Assembly: GCA_004322135.1 (NCBI GenBank) | Contig: SCSG01000018.1 | Span: 1 to 38,861, forward strand | Length of the DNA: 38,861 nt | Source of the DNA: Burkholderiaceae bacterium | Lineage (GTDB): Bacteria; Pseudomonadota; Gammaproteobacteria; Burkholderiales; Burkholderiaceae_B | Direction of reading: 5' to 3' | Shown here: positions 1 to 6,743 of the stretch, piece after piece | Layout of the letters: the number at the start of each line of letters is the position of its first letter | Numbering within the stretch: position 1 is the first letter of the stretch | Notes under the pieces: generated by a model | Seen by the model: only the letters and a program-made list of their open reading frames with translations | Told to the model about the DNA's origin: nothing | Database searches by the model: none | Made by a program: the position numbers and the translations under genes

Positions 1-120
1 TCGACCGGCTGGGATTGCCCCGGCTCTCATAACCTTAACTTCTCGAACCGCCCGGTGCGGACCCGCATGCCGGGTGGTGTGGCAGGGGTGCAGCCTATAA
101 AGGCTGCCCCCTATGCCGAT
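1..120 (+). mobile_element. Group II intron, 3' end (domains V and VI)
   Basis: Bases 47-78 fold as a group II intron domain V. The lower stem is 48-55 with 70-77 plus A47-U78, there is a two-base bulge TG at 68-69, the upper stem is 56-59 with 64-67, and the loop is GACC. Bases 81-117 fold as domain VI (81-95 with 102-117). A113 is unpaired near the base of the stem and lies seven bases from the 3' end, where the branch-point adenosine belongs. The intron should end at T120 (terminal AT, matching the AY consensus), so the 3' exon starts at 121. The reverse transcriptase/maturase would lie upstream, outside the window. Whether the intron is complete cannot be judged. Structure is seen in the sequence; the identity rests on known domain V/VI architecture. 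Confidence 0.8.
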
Positions 121-220
121 CCGGTCAATACCGGCCTGGTTTGTTGCGGCTGTTAAGATTTTATTCGGTTTGTGCCCGACAGAGTCCGGCAGAGGCAGTG
201 GCAAATGGCCGTTGGATGTG

Positions 221-586
221 TCAGTTTATGGTTTGGGTGGACTGCAGACGGGATTGCATTGCCAGGATGAGCTCTTCCAGCTTTGGTGAAGTCTTCAGCG
301 CCAGCACGGGCGTACCCTCGGTTTGCAGGCCGTCTTTTTCGAGTTTCAACGTGATGCTCTGGCCTTCAAAGGCTGCGGGATTTGCCTGGATCTGCACGTA
401 CTGATCCAGCAGGCTGTCCACGGCTTTCTGGGCACGGGCCAGTTGCTTGGTCAGAGGCAGGTCGGCATGCAGCTTGAATTGTTGTTCGATAGTTTTGGCT
501 AGGTCCCAGCTAAAAAAAAGGATGGCATTGTAACCGTGGCATTCGGGGTGATGAAAGCCCCATGATTCGATGGATGTCGGGTTCAA
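221..586 (-). CDS. Hypothetical protein
   Basis: A 121-residue open frame that I do not recognise. There is no signal peptide or membrane segment. The middle (about residues 30-70) is helical and rich in Gln, Lys and Leu, and the C-terminal half has charged amphipathic stretches. The only in-frame start is a TTG, with AGGA about ten bases upstream. A second frame opens with an ATG 14 bases upstream of that TTG and ends at a run of eight T (minus strand, about 511-518). With one T fewer it would join the main frame, so either the N-terminus is as given or a homopolymer frameshift separates the true start from the body. It lies about 100 bases beyond the intron 3' end and faces it. Confidence 0.45.
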   Translation of the reverse strand: MNPTSIESWGFHHPECHGYNAILFFSWDLAKTIEQQFKLHADLPLTKQLARAQKAVDSLLDQYVQIQANPAAFEGQSITLKLEKDGLQTEGTPVLALKTSPKLEELILAMQSRLQSTQTIN

Positions 587-694
587 GATCGTGCATTCCT
601 GTGTTTTGCGGGTTGTCGGAGAGGCGCCGGATTGCGTGGTGCTAAGTGAGTGGACTATCGCCGCCGCATGCGTACGACGGGCTGGCCCTAGGTC

Positions 695-1186
695 TTAGTG
701 GCGCTGCTTCAGGGTTTTCCCGTCGTAGATGTACACGTCCATTTTATCCGGCTTTTGGTAGTTGGGGGTTTGCAGGTAAAGGCGTCGTCCCTTGATCGAG
801 ACTTTGATCCGTGTCGAACATGATCCGAATGCGGGCGAGACGGTATAGCCCGTGCTGCGCAGGATCACCCAGCGAAAACTGATGGGGCAGCGATCGCTGC
901 CGTCGTTGATGGATACCAGGGCCGCCTTGGCGTGTGGCAGATTAAGTGCGTAGGTAATATTCAACAGCCCCTCAATGGGTGGAGCGATTTCGGTGTTGTC
1001 GATTTGCAGCCGTGCTTCGTAGATGTAGCCGTGCGACTTGATGTCCAGCGTGCCATAGGGCGTGACCACGTTCAATCGGGATGGCAATGGCGGCCAGTTG
1101 TCGCGCACCGCCGCGGTGGCACAGCCGTAGGCCAGCAGCGCGGCAGGCAGAAGAGCTAGAGAGGTGATCGAAATATGCTGATGCAT
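695..1186 (-). CDS. Hypothetical exported protein, possible lipoprotein
   Basis: A 163-residue protein starting at the ATG at 1186. I chose this start because it opens a signal-peptide-like segment (His-containing n-region, then a Leu/Ala-rich hydrophobic core) that ends in LAYGC, a lipobox-like sequence with Cys at about residue 22. The frame could extend upstream to 1315, but that extension is Cys/Thr-rich and unlike a protein N-terminus. The mature part is probably beta-rich, with aromatic and basic residues towards the C-terminus (YIYDGK) and two further cysteines that could form a disulphide. It is probably periplasmic or outer-membrane anchored. I do not recognise the family. Its position near, but opposite to, the pilus operon may be coincidental. 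Confidence 0.6.
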   Translation of the reverse strand: MHQHISITSLALLPAALLAYGCATAAVRDNWPPLPSRLNVVTPYGTLDIKSHGYIYEARLQIDNTEIAPPIEGLLNITYALNLPHAKAALVSINDGSDRCPISFRWVILRSTGYTVSPAFGSCSTRIKVSIKGRRLYLQTPNYQKPDKMDVYIYDGKTLKQRH

Positions 1187-1397
1187 GAAATTGTGCGAGT
1201 AAGTGCCTGAAGCTTGTATACGCGCGTACGTGATGCAAGCGCTTGTGGTGTGTGCGTCGAACGTTGTTGCGTTTGGGCATGAATTGCCACGCCCTGTAAG
1301 GTTATTACATGGCAATTTTGGCTACTGGGCAAGTCGATCGTGAACAGGCCACCGGGTGCGGGTATGAAATTGCCGCGCAGTATGGGCCAGACCGGAG

Positions 1398-1598
1398 TTA
1401 GCGGGACGTTATTGCCAGGTAAAGCAGCAGGATCAGCAGAAGGCCGAAGTAGACAATAACGCCAGCCATGACGCTTTTGGCAAGAACCTGCAGTTTCTGT
1501 GGGAATGCCAAGGGGGTGCCTGGGCGTTGGCGCCGCGTGGCCCACCACCAAGTGCAGGTGGCGGTCAGAATACCAAACAGCAATATGGCTATTTTCAC
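1398..1598 (-). CDS. Small two-helix membrane protein
   Basis: A 66-residue protein starting at GTG (1598). Residues 2-20 form one hydrophobic segment, followed by a Trp/Arg-rich stretch (WWWATRRQR). A second long hydrophobic segment covers about residues 42-63. Inner-membrane localisation is inferred from these segments. There is no clear Shine-Dalgarno sequence and no family I can name. The gene lies between two other small minus-strand genes. The coding call rests on the two well-formed membrane segments and an undisturbed frame. Confidence 0.5.
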   Translation of the reverse strand: MKIAILLFGILTATCTWWWATRRQRPGTPLAFPQKLQVLAKSVMAGVIVYFGLLLILLLYLAITSR

Positions 1599-1637
1599 GC
1601 CCAGCTATGCAAGAATTGACCCGATCGTGGTCTGCGA

Positions 1638-1919
1638 TTAGTAGATTGGGGTACGGTTGATGGAAACCAGCAATTCGCCCAGAGCCTGGGACGCGTTTTC
1701 ACTTGTGTCGCTGGCTGTCATGGCTTGATGCAGCTTGGCCTCCATGGCGGTTGTTGTGGCGTTGCGGGTTGGTTCGGGCAATTCACTTATTTCTTCGGCG
1801 AACGAAGCAGCAAACTCTTCTCCCATGCCTGTCAGGTCGGCGAATGCGAATTCGCCCGTTTCGTATTGGCGTGTGATTTTCAACGCTCTGGCCCAGTATC
1901 GCTCAACGAATGCGTTCAT
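1638..1919 (-). CDS. Hypothetical small acidic protein
   Basis: A 93-residue protein starting at the ATG at 1919, supported by a strong Shine-Dalgarno (CAGGAGA) about six bases upstream. The open frame continues upstream to 2168, but that part has no ribosome site and reads like non-coding sequence. The protein is largely helical and acidic, with no signal peptide or membrane segment. The N-terminus has the pattern ERYWARALKITRQYETGE. I do not recognise a family. It is divergent from the pilus operon and shares an intergenic region of about 290 bases with it, so the two could be co-regulated, but nothing shows a functional link. Confidence 0.6.
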   Translation of the reverse strand: MNAFVERYWARALKITRQYETGEFAFADLTGMGEEFAASFAEEISELPEPTRNATTTAMEAKLHQAMTASDTSENASQALGELLVSINRTPIY

Positions 1920-2210
1920 GTGAGTCTCCTGTAGTGAGGCAGCCGGTGACAACATCACTCGACGGAAACTCCAGATTAAACGATTTGTCGGACTTTGCAT
2001 CCACATTGTCTCCACCGTCCGTAAGTTACGCTTTAAGTATCCTGGCCAATCTGCTGATTCCGAAGAAATAATTTCCTTTTTTGGCACACAGAATTTTTTG
2101 TGACAAAAACTGCCGTTCGTATAACTCAGTCTGGTGGGCCAGAATTTCCGCATGCAAGATGGCAGCATCCTTCAAACCCTTGAACGGTGGTCTTGCCTGA
2201 GGCATGGATT
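1920..2210. other. Divergent intergenic region upstream of the pilus operon
   Basis: About 290 bases without a convincing gene, noticeably A/T-richer than its flanks. It holds the ribosome site of the leftward small gene (just above 1919), a promoter-like element for the rightward operon at 2098-2125 and the GAGG ribosome site at 2199-2202. No clear operator palindrome was seen. Confidence 0.6.
2098..2125 (+). promoter_or_regulatory. Putative sigma-70 promoter of the pilus operon
   Basis: TTGTGA (2098-2103), a 16-base spacer and TATAAC (2120-2125). Both hexamers are close to the sigma-70 consensus. The element lies about 85 bases upstream of the first pilus gene in A/T-rich sequence, with no closer candidate. 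Confidence 0.5.
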
Positions 2211-3311
2211 ATGGTCCTGAAGCTCTTTGCGACGTTGCTTGCCCTGACGCTTGGCGGTTGTGCTGGTCTGCCCGATTGGAGCCTCTTTGCTCCGGCGCAC
2301 CGACAGGAGATTGGCACGCGTGTTCCCGGCACATTCAGTTTTGCGTGGCGTTTGTCAGGCGACCCGGAAATCGCGCCGTTGCAGGTGTTCGATAACGGCG
2401 TCCGAATGTGGCTGCAGTTTGCCGCGGAGCAAGCCGTGCCGGCCATCTTTGCACGTACGCCGGAAGGCGATCGTGTCGTCGACTATCAGCGTGAGGGCCC
2501 GTACATCGTTGTCGGGCGCGTGTGGCCGCATTTATTACTTCGAGGTGGGTCCCTGGAAAGTCGGATCGATCGTGTGGGCGATGTGGGCGAGCCCACGTTT
2601 CCCCGGCCAGGCGTCGGGGCTGTTGTATCAGACGATCCGGTGCAGCTTCATGAAAATGAGGCGTCATCGGGGTACCGGCCACCACAAGTGGTGACGGGGC
2701 CTGCAACGTCGTTTGGCGTGGAAGCAGGACGGTCGCGGCCAGAAGTCTCAGTGCGGCCCCAAGAGGGAGCGTTGTCGGGTGTGCAGCCGTCATCAATGGT
2801 GGTGTCGTCGCAAACCGTATCGGCGACTCAACAGCCAAAGTCGTCGCTGGGGGCGCCGTCGTCGTCGGGAAGTGTGGCTCTGGGAGTCCCGTCGTCTTCG
2901 GGTGAAGGAAATTCCCCGGATGCGAGGCCGTTACCTGCGGGGGTGCTGCCCCTTAAGGTATCGTTACCCGAAGCGTCCGTCGATCTGGCCGCAGCTGTGC
3001 CAAACGGCAGTGTTGCAGCGATCTACAGCGTTGGGCCAGAGGATCGGAACATGCGGCTTGCGCTGTCGCGCTGGGCTGACTCAGCCGGCTGGACCTTCGA
3101 CGCAGAGCATTGGTCTGTTGATGTCGACATTCCCCTTGCCGGGTCGGCGCAATTCCAGTCCGGTTTCAAAGAAGCGGTGCAGGCACTCATGGCAGCGACC
3201 GAGCTGGCTGACCGTCCGCTGCAGCCGTGTTTCTACTCGAATAAGGTATTGCGCATTGTGCCGTATGCACAGCCGTGCAATCGCGTGGCGCTGCTGTCGG
3301 GGGATTCATGA
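2211..3311 (+). CDS. Lipoprotein with VirB9-like and TcpQ domains (PilL-like)
   Basis: 366 residues, probably an outer-membrane or periplasmic pilus-assembly lipoprotein. The ATG at 2211 is chosen because GAGG lies 8 bases upstream and a lipoprotein signal follows, with lipobox LGGC and Cys17. Residues about 36-115 match the C-terminal beta domain of VirB9/TrbG/CagX proteins: PLQVFDNG, then LQF, PAIF, V-D-Y and VVGRV. Residues about 120-265 are a low-complexity Ser/Pro/Gly/Val linker with near-repeated PSSSG units. Residues about 267-355 match TcpQ (DRNMRLALSRWA, then a PLQPCFYSNKVLRIV tail). TcpQ-type proteins help place the secretin in the outer membrane. The TGA overlaps the ATG of the secretin gene. 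In R64 this place is held by PilL, whose C-terminus is also TcpQ-like. Domain assignments are from recalled motifs, not a profile search. Confidence 0.8.
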   Translation: MVLKLFATLLALTLGGCAGLPDWSLFAPAHRQEIGTRVPGTFSFAWRLSGDPEIAPLQVFDNGVRMWLQFAAEQAVPAIFARTPEGDRVVDYQREGPYIVVGRVWPHLLLRGGSLESRIDRVGDVGEPTFPRPGVGAVVSDDPVQLHENEASSGYRPPQVVTGPATSFGVEAGRSRPEVSVRPQEGALSGVQPSSMVVSSQTVSATQQPKSSLGAPSSSGSVALGVPSSSGEGNSPDARPLPAGVLPLKVSLPEASVDLAAAVPNGSVAAIYSVGPEDRNMRLALSRWADSAGWTFDAEHWSVDVDIPLAGSAQFQSGFKEAVQALMAATELADRPLQPCFYSNKVLRIVPYAQPCNRVALLSGDS

Positions 3312-4903
3312 AATCCTTCGTGAGAATGTGTCTGGTGTCCTTCTTTTGTCTAAGCGTGTCATCGTGTGCGCTAAGCGAAAAAATAAGACAGATTTCCCTT
3401 TCCGTTGGGCGTGCCCAGGAACACATCCAGGCCAGCCGCAAAGGGTTTGAAAACTCGATCTCCGACAGAAATGTACGCCTTGCAGCTCAGGATGTTGCCC
3501 AGCCTTGGCTGGCAGGCCGCGCACAACCCTTGGCACGTGAGGTGACCTTGCCTGCGGCCCTGCGTGCCAACGTCAATACGACGTTGTTGTTCAATAGCGC
3601 ACCGTCCGACCTGTCTGCGTTGGCCCAGCGCATTACTGTTGCAACGGGGATTCCGGTTTATGTGCGTCCCGATGCGCTTATGCCACTTGATGCCTTCTCG
3701 CCGCGCCTGGCTTCTTCCACCGTGCAAAGGACGGTGGCTTTGCCCGTGGCCCCCGCCATCCATTCATCCTCCGGGCCTGAGCCCTTGGCGAAGATATTGG
3801 ATCGCATTGGCGCTCGCCTGGGCGTCATGTGGCGCTACACGGGTGGGCGCATCGAGTTTTACCGCACTGAAACTCGCGTGTTCAGCGTTCGGGCACTTAC
3901 ACTCAATGCCAACGCCGAAGCGACCTTGGGGTCCAGTCGTGCCGGTAGCGCCGAAGGGTTTACCAGCACGTCGCGGACAACCTTGTCGGCGGGGAAACGC
4001 GAACTGTTCGACGTCGTGCGTTCGCGCATCGAACCTTTTCTTTCTCGGGCTGGACTGCTGGTTGCCGAGTCCGGCGCAAGCTCATCCATTGTTGTGACGG
4101 ATGTTCCGGAAGTCCTGCAGCGCATTGCCTTGTACCTTGAACAGGAAAATCGCGCGTTGACTCGCCGCGTGCGGCTGGTCTTTGACGAGGTTACGCTTTC
4201 AATGCGTGACACGGCCGAGGCTGGCTTTGACTGGAATCTGGTGTTCTCCGGCGCAAAGGTTGTCGCGGCTGCCTCGATGCCTGATGCGGCGGCAGCCGAG
4301 GCCGCGAGCTTTGGCCTGGGCCTGACCGACGGCTCGTTCAAGGGGTCGGAAGCCGTAGTCAAGGCGTTGAGTCGGGTTGGGCAAATCGTTCGGCGCAGCA
4401 GTCTGCCGGTGCTGACACTAAACCGCCGCCCCGTTTCGCATGCCGTCAGGACCACCTTTTCGTATATCGACCGAGTTGAAACCACTGCGCTGCCCAGCGG
4501 CTCCGGCACGGCGCTTCCAGCCGTATCGGTAAGTCAAAAGGAAGAGACGGTGGGTTCGTTGCTGACTCTGGTTCCCGACGCACAGGACGATGGTCAGATC
4601 CTCCTGTCGGTAGCTTACGACAATACGGTTGCCCAACCGCTCAAGTCAGTCACCTTCGGTGATAAGGCCAATCCGTTGCAACTCCAGCAAGTCACCATTG
4701 ATGGTAACGGTACGGTGCAGCAGGTAGCGCTGCGCCCGGGGCAACCGCTAGTCATTTCGGGCTTTGACCGCACCAGCGAAGAAACCGAAGGGCGCAGGCT
4801 GAACCCCGGGGTGCCCATGGCGTTGGGCGGCAGCGACCGAGCCTCGTCTCAACGGCTGGCTACCATCGTTGTCGTGACGGCGCAGGTCGAAGAAGGCTTC
4901 TAG
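3308..4903 (+). CDS. pilN: Type IVb pilus secretin PilN (lipoprotein)
   Basis: 531 residues. This should form the outer-membrane secretin channel through which the pilus passes. The ATG overlaps the TGA of the previous gene, so translation is probably coupled. The N-terminus is a lipoprotein signal ending VSSC with Cys20, as expected for the R64/TcpC/BfpB class of lipoprotein secretins. The middle contains ring-building N-domain-like sequence (about 85-210). The C-terminal third (about 340-530) is the secretin beta domain: a long TLVPDAQDDGQILLSVAYDN segment, then a VALRPGQPLVISGF motif and a final VVVTAQVEEGF strand. Length fits the family (about 500-560). Sited before pilO as in R64 and PAPI-1. 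Confidence 0.9.
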   Translation: MKSFVRMCLVSFFCLSVSSCALSEKIRQISLSVGRAQEHIQASRKGFENSISDRNVRLAAQDVAQPWLAGRAQPLAREVTLPAALRANVNTTLLFNSAPSDLSALAQRITVATGIPVYVRPDALMPLDAFSPRLASSTVQRTVALPVAPAIHSSSGPEPLAKILDRIGARLGVMWRYTGGRIEFYRTETRVFSVRALTLNANAEATLGSSRAGSAEGFTSTSRTTLSAGKRELFDVVRSRIEPFLSRAGLLVAESGASSSIVVTDVPEVLQRIALYLEQENRALTRRVRLVFDEVTLSMRDTAEAGFDWNLVFSGAKVVAAASMPDAAAAEAASFGLGLTDGSFKGSEAVVKALSRVGQIVRRSSLPVLTLNRRPVSHAVRTTFSYIDRVETTALPSGSGTALPAVSVSQKEETVGSLLTLVPDAQDDGQILLSVAYDNTVAQPLKSVTFGDKANPLQLQQVTIDGNGTVQQVALRPGQPLVISGFDRTSEETEGRRLNPGVPMALGGSDRASSQRLATIVVVTAQVEEGF

Positions 4904-4914
4904 CCAGGTGCGGC

Positions 4915-6282
4915 ATGGACGACGCGCTGATTCGATCCGTTTCCTCCGTGTCCCTGGCTTTTGGGCTCGATTGGCTGCCTGTGCTTAGTGGCCGGGCCGG
5001 GCGTATCGCGCGCCGCATGGCCAGGCAATATCGTGCGACTCATCTGGTCATTGCCGGCGATGCTGCAGCGGCGGTCGGGCTTGCCTGCCTGAAGTTGAAG
5101 GGCAGTGATAGACGCCGGCCGCTGTATTCCGCCGCGCAGAACGTGGCGCGGCTGTACGCTACAGGGACAGTGGCGTTGCTGCTGGAACTGGGCGAAAACC
5201 ATCACTGGCTGGTGGCGGTGCATGACGGCGCTGTAGTTGCGCGTACCGACAAAATGTATGTCTCGGCCCAGCAGGCCCGGCACGAGCTTGACGAGCTCCG
5301 ACAGGCTTTCCCGCAGCTGGTAGTACTGGGCGAGGCACGGTCGCCAGAGGTGCTGGAGCTATCTGCGATTGCTGCGGCAGGTGGTGGCCACTCACGCCTG
5401 CAGCGGGTGGGGCGCGGGTATTTCGGCTTGCCGACGCTGGCCAGATGGATTTTGCCGGCACTGATTCTGGCATTGCTGCTGCCCAGGGTGTGGGCGGTGC
5501 TGCGGCCACCGGCCCAGAAAGCACAACCTGTATCAATCGTGGATGCGAGCCAGGTTTGGCGCGCGGCGCACAAGCGGGCCGGGCGGGCTGTTCCCATACA
5601 AGGTGTGCCGGGAACCCGGGCCGTCTTGGACAGTTTCTATCGGCTCCCCGTCCGGGTGGCCGGATGGTCCCTGGTGAATGCAAGCTGTGAGCCGGCGCCC
5701 TCCCACTGGCAGTGTCGCGCCCGCTATAAGCGCACTGGTCTGCGGGCCGACAACTCGGCGTTGATTCAGGCCGCATTACCTGGCTGGGATATTGATTTTG
5801 TTTCCATCGACCAGGCTGAACCGGCCTGGAGGGTGGGCGCAGCGGCCGTGTCGTTGAGCCAGGTGTCCGTGCATGACGCTGCTCATAACGAACGCCACCT
5901 GTGGAGTGCGTTGCAGGCTATACAGCCGGCATTCACCAGCATGCAGCTGGGAAGACCGGTGCCGATGCGGGTCATTGCGCCGCGCGACGCGCAGGCCAGG
6001 CCCATCGACCGTCCCCGCGGATTGCCTGTGTACACACTGCGTCAAGTGCGTTTTGACGGACCGTTGCGTTCGGCAAGTCTGTTGCTGCCTTATACCGGAT
6101 TCATCAGCTGGAAAAAACTTGTGCTGTCGATTCACGATATGCGCACGGTCGACCTCAAGTCCAGCCGTCTGACCCTATCACTGCACGGAGATCTCTATGA
6201 AATTCAGTCCGAACCCGCAGACAGTGTCGGTACCACGATTGCGCCGTCGGCACACGCAGCCGCAGACGTCTCGCCGCCCTGA
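4915..6282 (+). CDS. pilO: Type IVb pilus assembly protein PilO
   Basis: 455 residues, starting 11 bases after the secretin gene. Residues 1-175 form a soluble, probably cytoplasmic part resembling the N-terminus of PilO2-type proteins. A single membrane helix covers about residues 178-197 (LARWILPALILALLLPRVW). The rest (about 200-455) should be periplasmic and contains a Cys pair around the CEPAPSHWQC segment. Proteins of this kind sit in the inner membrane and link the assembly platform to the secretin. Identification rests on architecture, length and exact position between pilN and pilP; sequence similarity in this family is low. Confidence 0.8.
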   Translation: MDDALIRSVSSVSLAFGLDWLPVLSGRAGRIARRMARQYRATHLVIAGDAAAAVGLACLKLKGSDRRRPLYSAAQNVARLYATGTVALLLELGENHHWLVAVHDGAVVARTDKMYVSAQQARHELDELRQAFPQLVVLGEARSPEVLELSAIAAAGGGHSRLQRVGRGYFGLPTLARWILPALILALLLPRVWAVLRPPAQKAQPVSIVDASQVWRAAHKRAGRAVPIQGVPGTRAVLDSFYRLPVRVAGWSLVNASCEPAPSHWQCRARYKRTGLRADNSALIQAALPGWDIDFVSIDQAEPAWRVGAAAVSLSQVSVHDAAHNERHLWSALQAIQPAFTSMQLGRPVPMRVIAPRDAQARPIDRPRGLPVYTLRQVRFDGPLRSASLLLPYTGFISWKKLVLSIHDMRTVDLKSSRLTLSLHGDLYEIQSEPADSVGTTIAPSAHAAADVSPP

Positions 6283-6739
6283 TGCTTTTCATATGTTCCG
6301 ATTGCTGTTGGTGATGTCGTTGCCAGCGGGTTTGGGGCTGGCGCAGGCGCAGAACGCCGAAGTCGATGAACTTGCCGCTGACCAGATATCCGTACGTGAA
6401 CTCATGCGACTGGATACGGCGTTGGCGCTAAGCCAGGTCAGGAAGAAACTGCACGAGTCCACGCGAAGCTCCGGTAACGCCGGTGAAGCATCGCGTACGC
6501 GTGAAGGAGGCCCCGTATTGACGGCCATCTATGGGGTTGGCAAGAAGCTGGCGGCTGAAGTGCGTGTCGGCACGCGCACCTATGTATATATGCGCGGTCA
6601 TCCGTTTCCGGTGGGGCAGCGCACAGCCGATAAAGCGGGGTTTGTATTGCGCGGCATGGACAATGCGTGTGTGCGTCTTGAAAAGGAAGCCCGGGAGCTC
6701 GAGCTTTGTCTCGCGGGGCGGCCGGGTTATGGAGGGTAG
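6197..6739 (+). CDS. pilP: Type IV pilus biogenesis protein PilP
   Basis: 180 residues from the ATG at 6197, or 148 from an in-frame ATG at 6293. The first has a good Shine-Dalgarno (GGAG, six bases upstream) and starts 86 bases inside pilO. The second has none but directly begins a normal signal peptide (FRLLLVMSLPAGLGLAQAQ), 11 bases after the pilO stop. From 6197 the signal peptide would have an unusual basic n-region of about 35 residues. The mature protein has a helical segment, then a small beta domain (LTAIYGVGKKLAAEV, YMRGHPFPVG, GFVLRGMDNACVRL) typical of PilP. It probably acts as a periplasmic bridge between PilO and the secretin. Order pilO-pilP-pilQ supports the call. Confidence 0.8.
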   Translation: MKFSPNPQTVSVPRLRRRHTQPQTSRRPDAFHMFRLLLVMSLPAGLGLAQAQNAEVDELAADQISVRELMRLDTALALSQVRKKLHESTRSSGNAGEASRTREGGPVLTAIYGVGKKLAAEVRVGTRTYVYMRGHPFPVGQRTADKAGFVLRGMDNACVRLEKEARELELCLAGRPGYGG

Positions 6740-6743
6740 GCGC

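Noticed and set aside
141-404. 87-residue plus-strand ORF beside the intron end
   Set aside because: Antisense to the better-formed 221-586 frame, Cys/Ser-rich composition and no recognisable features.
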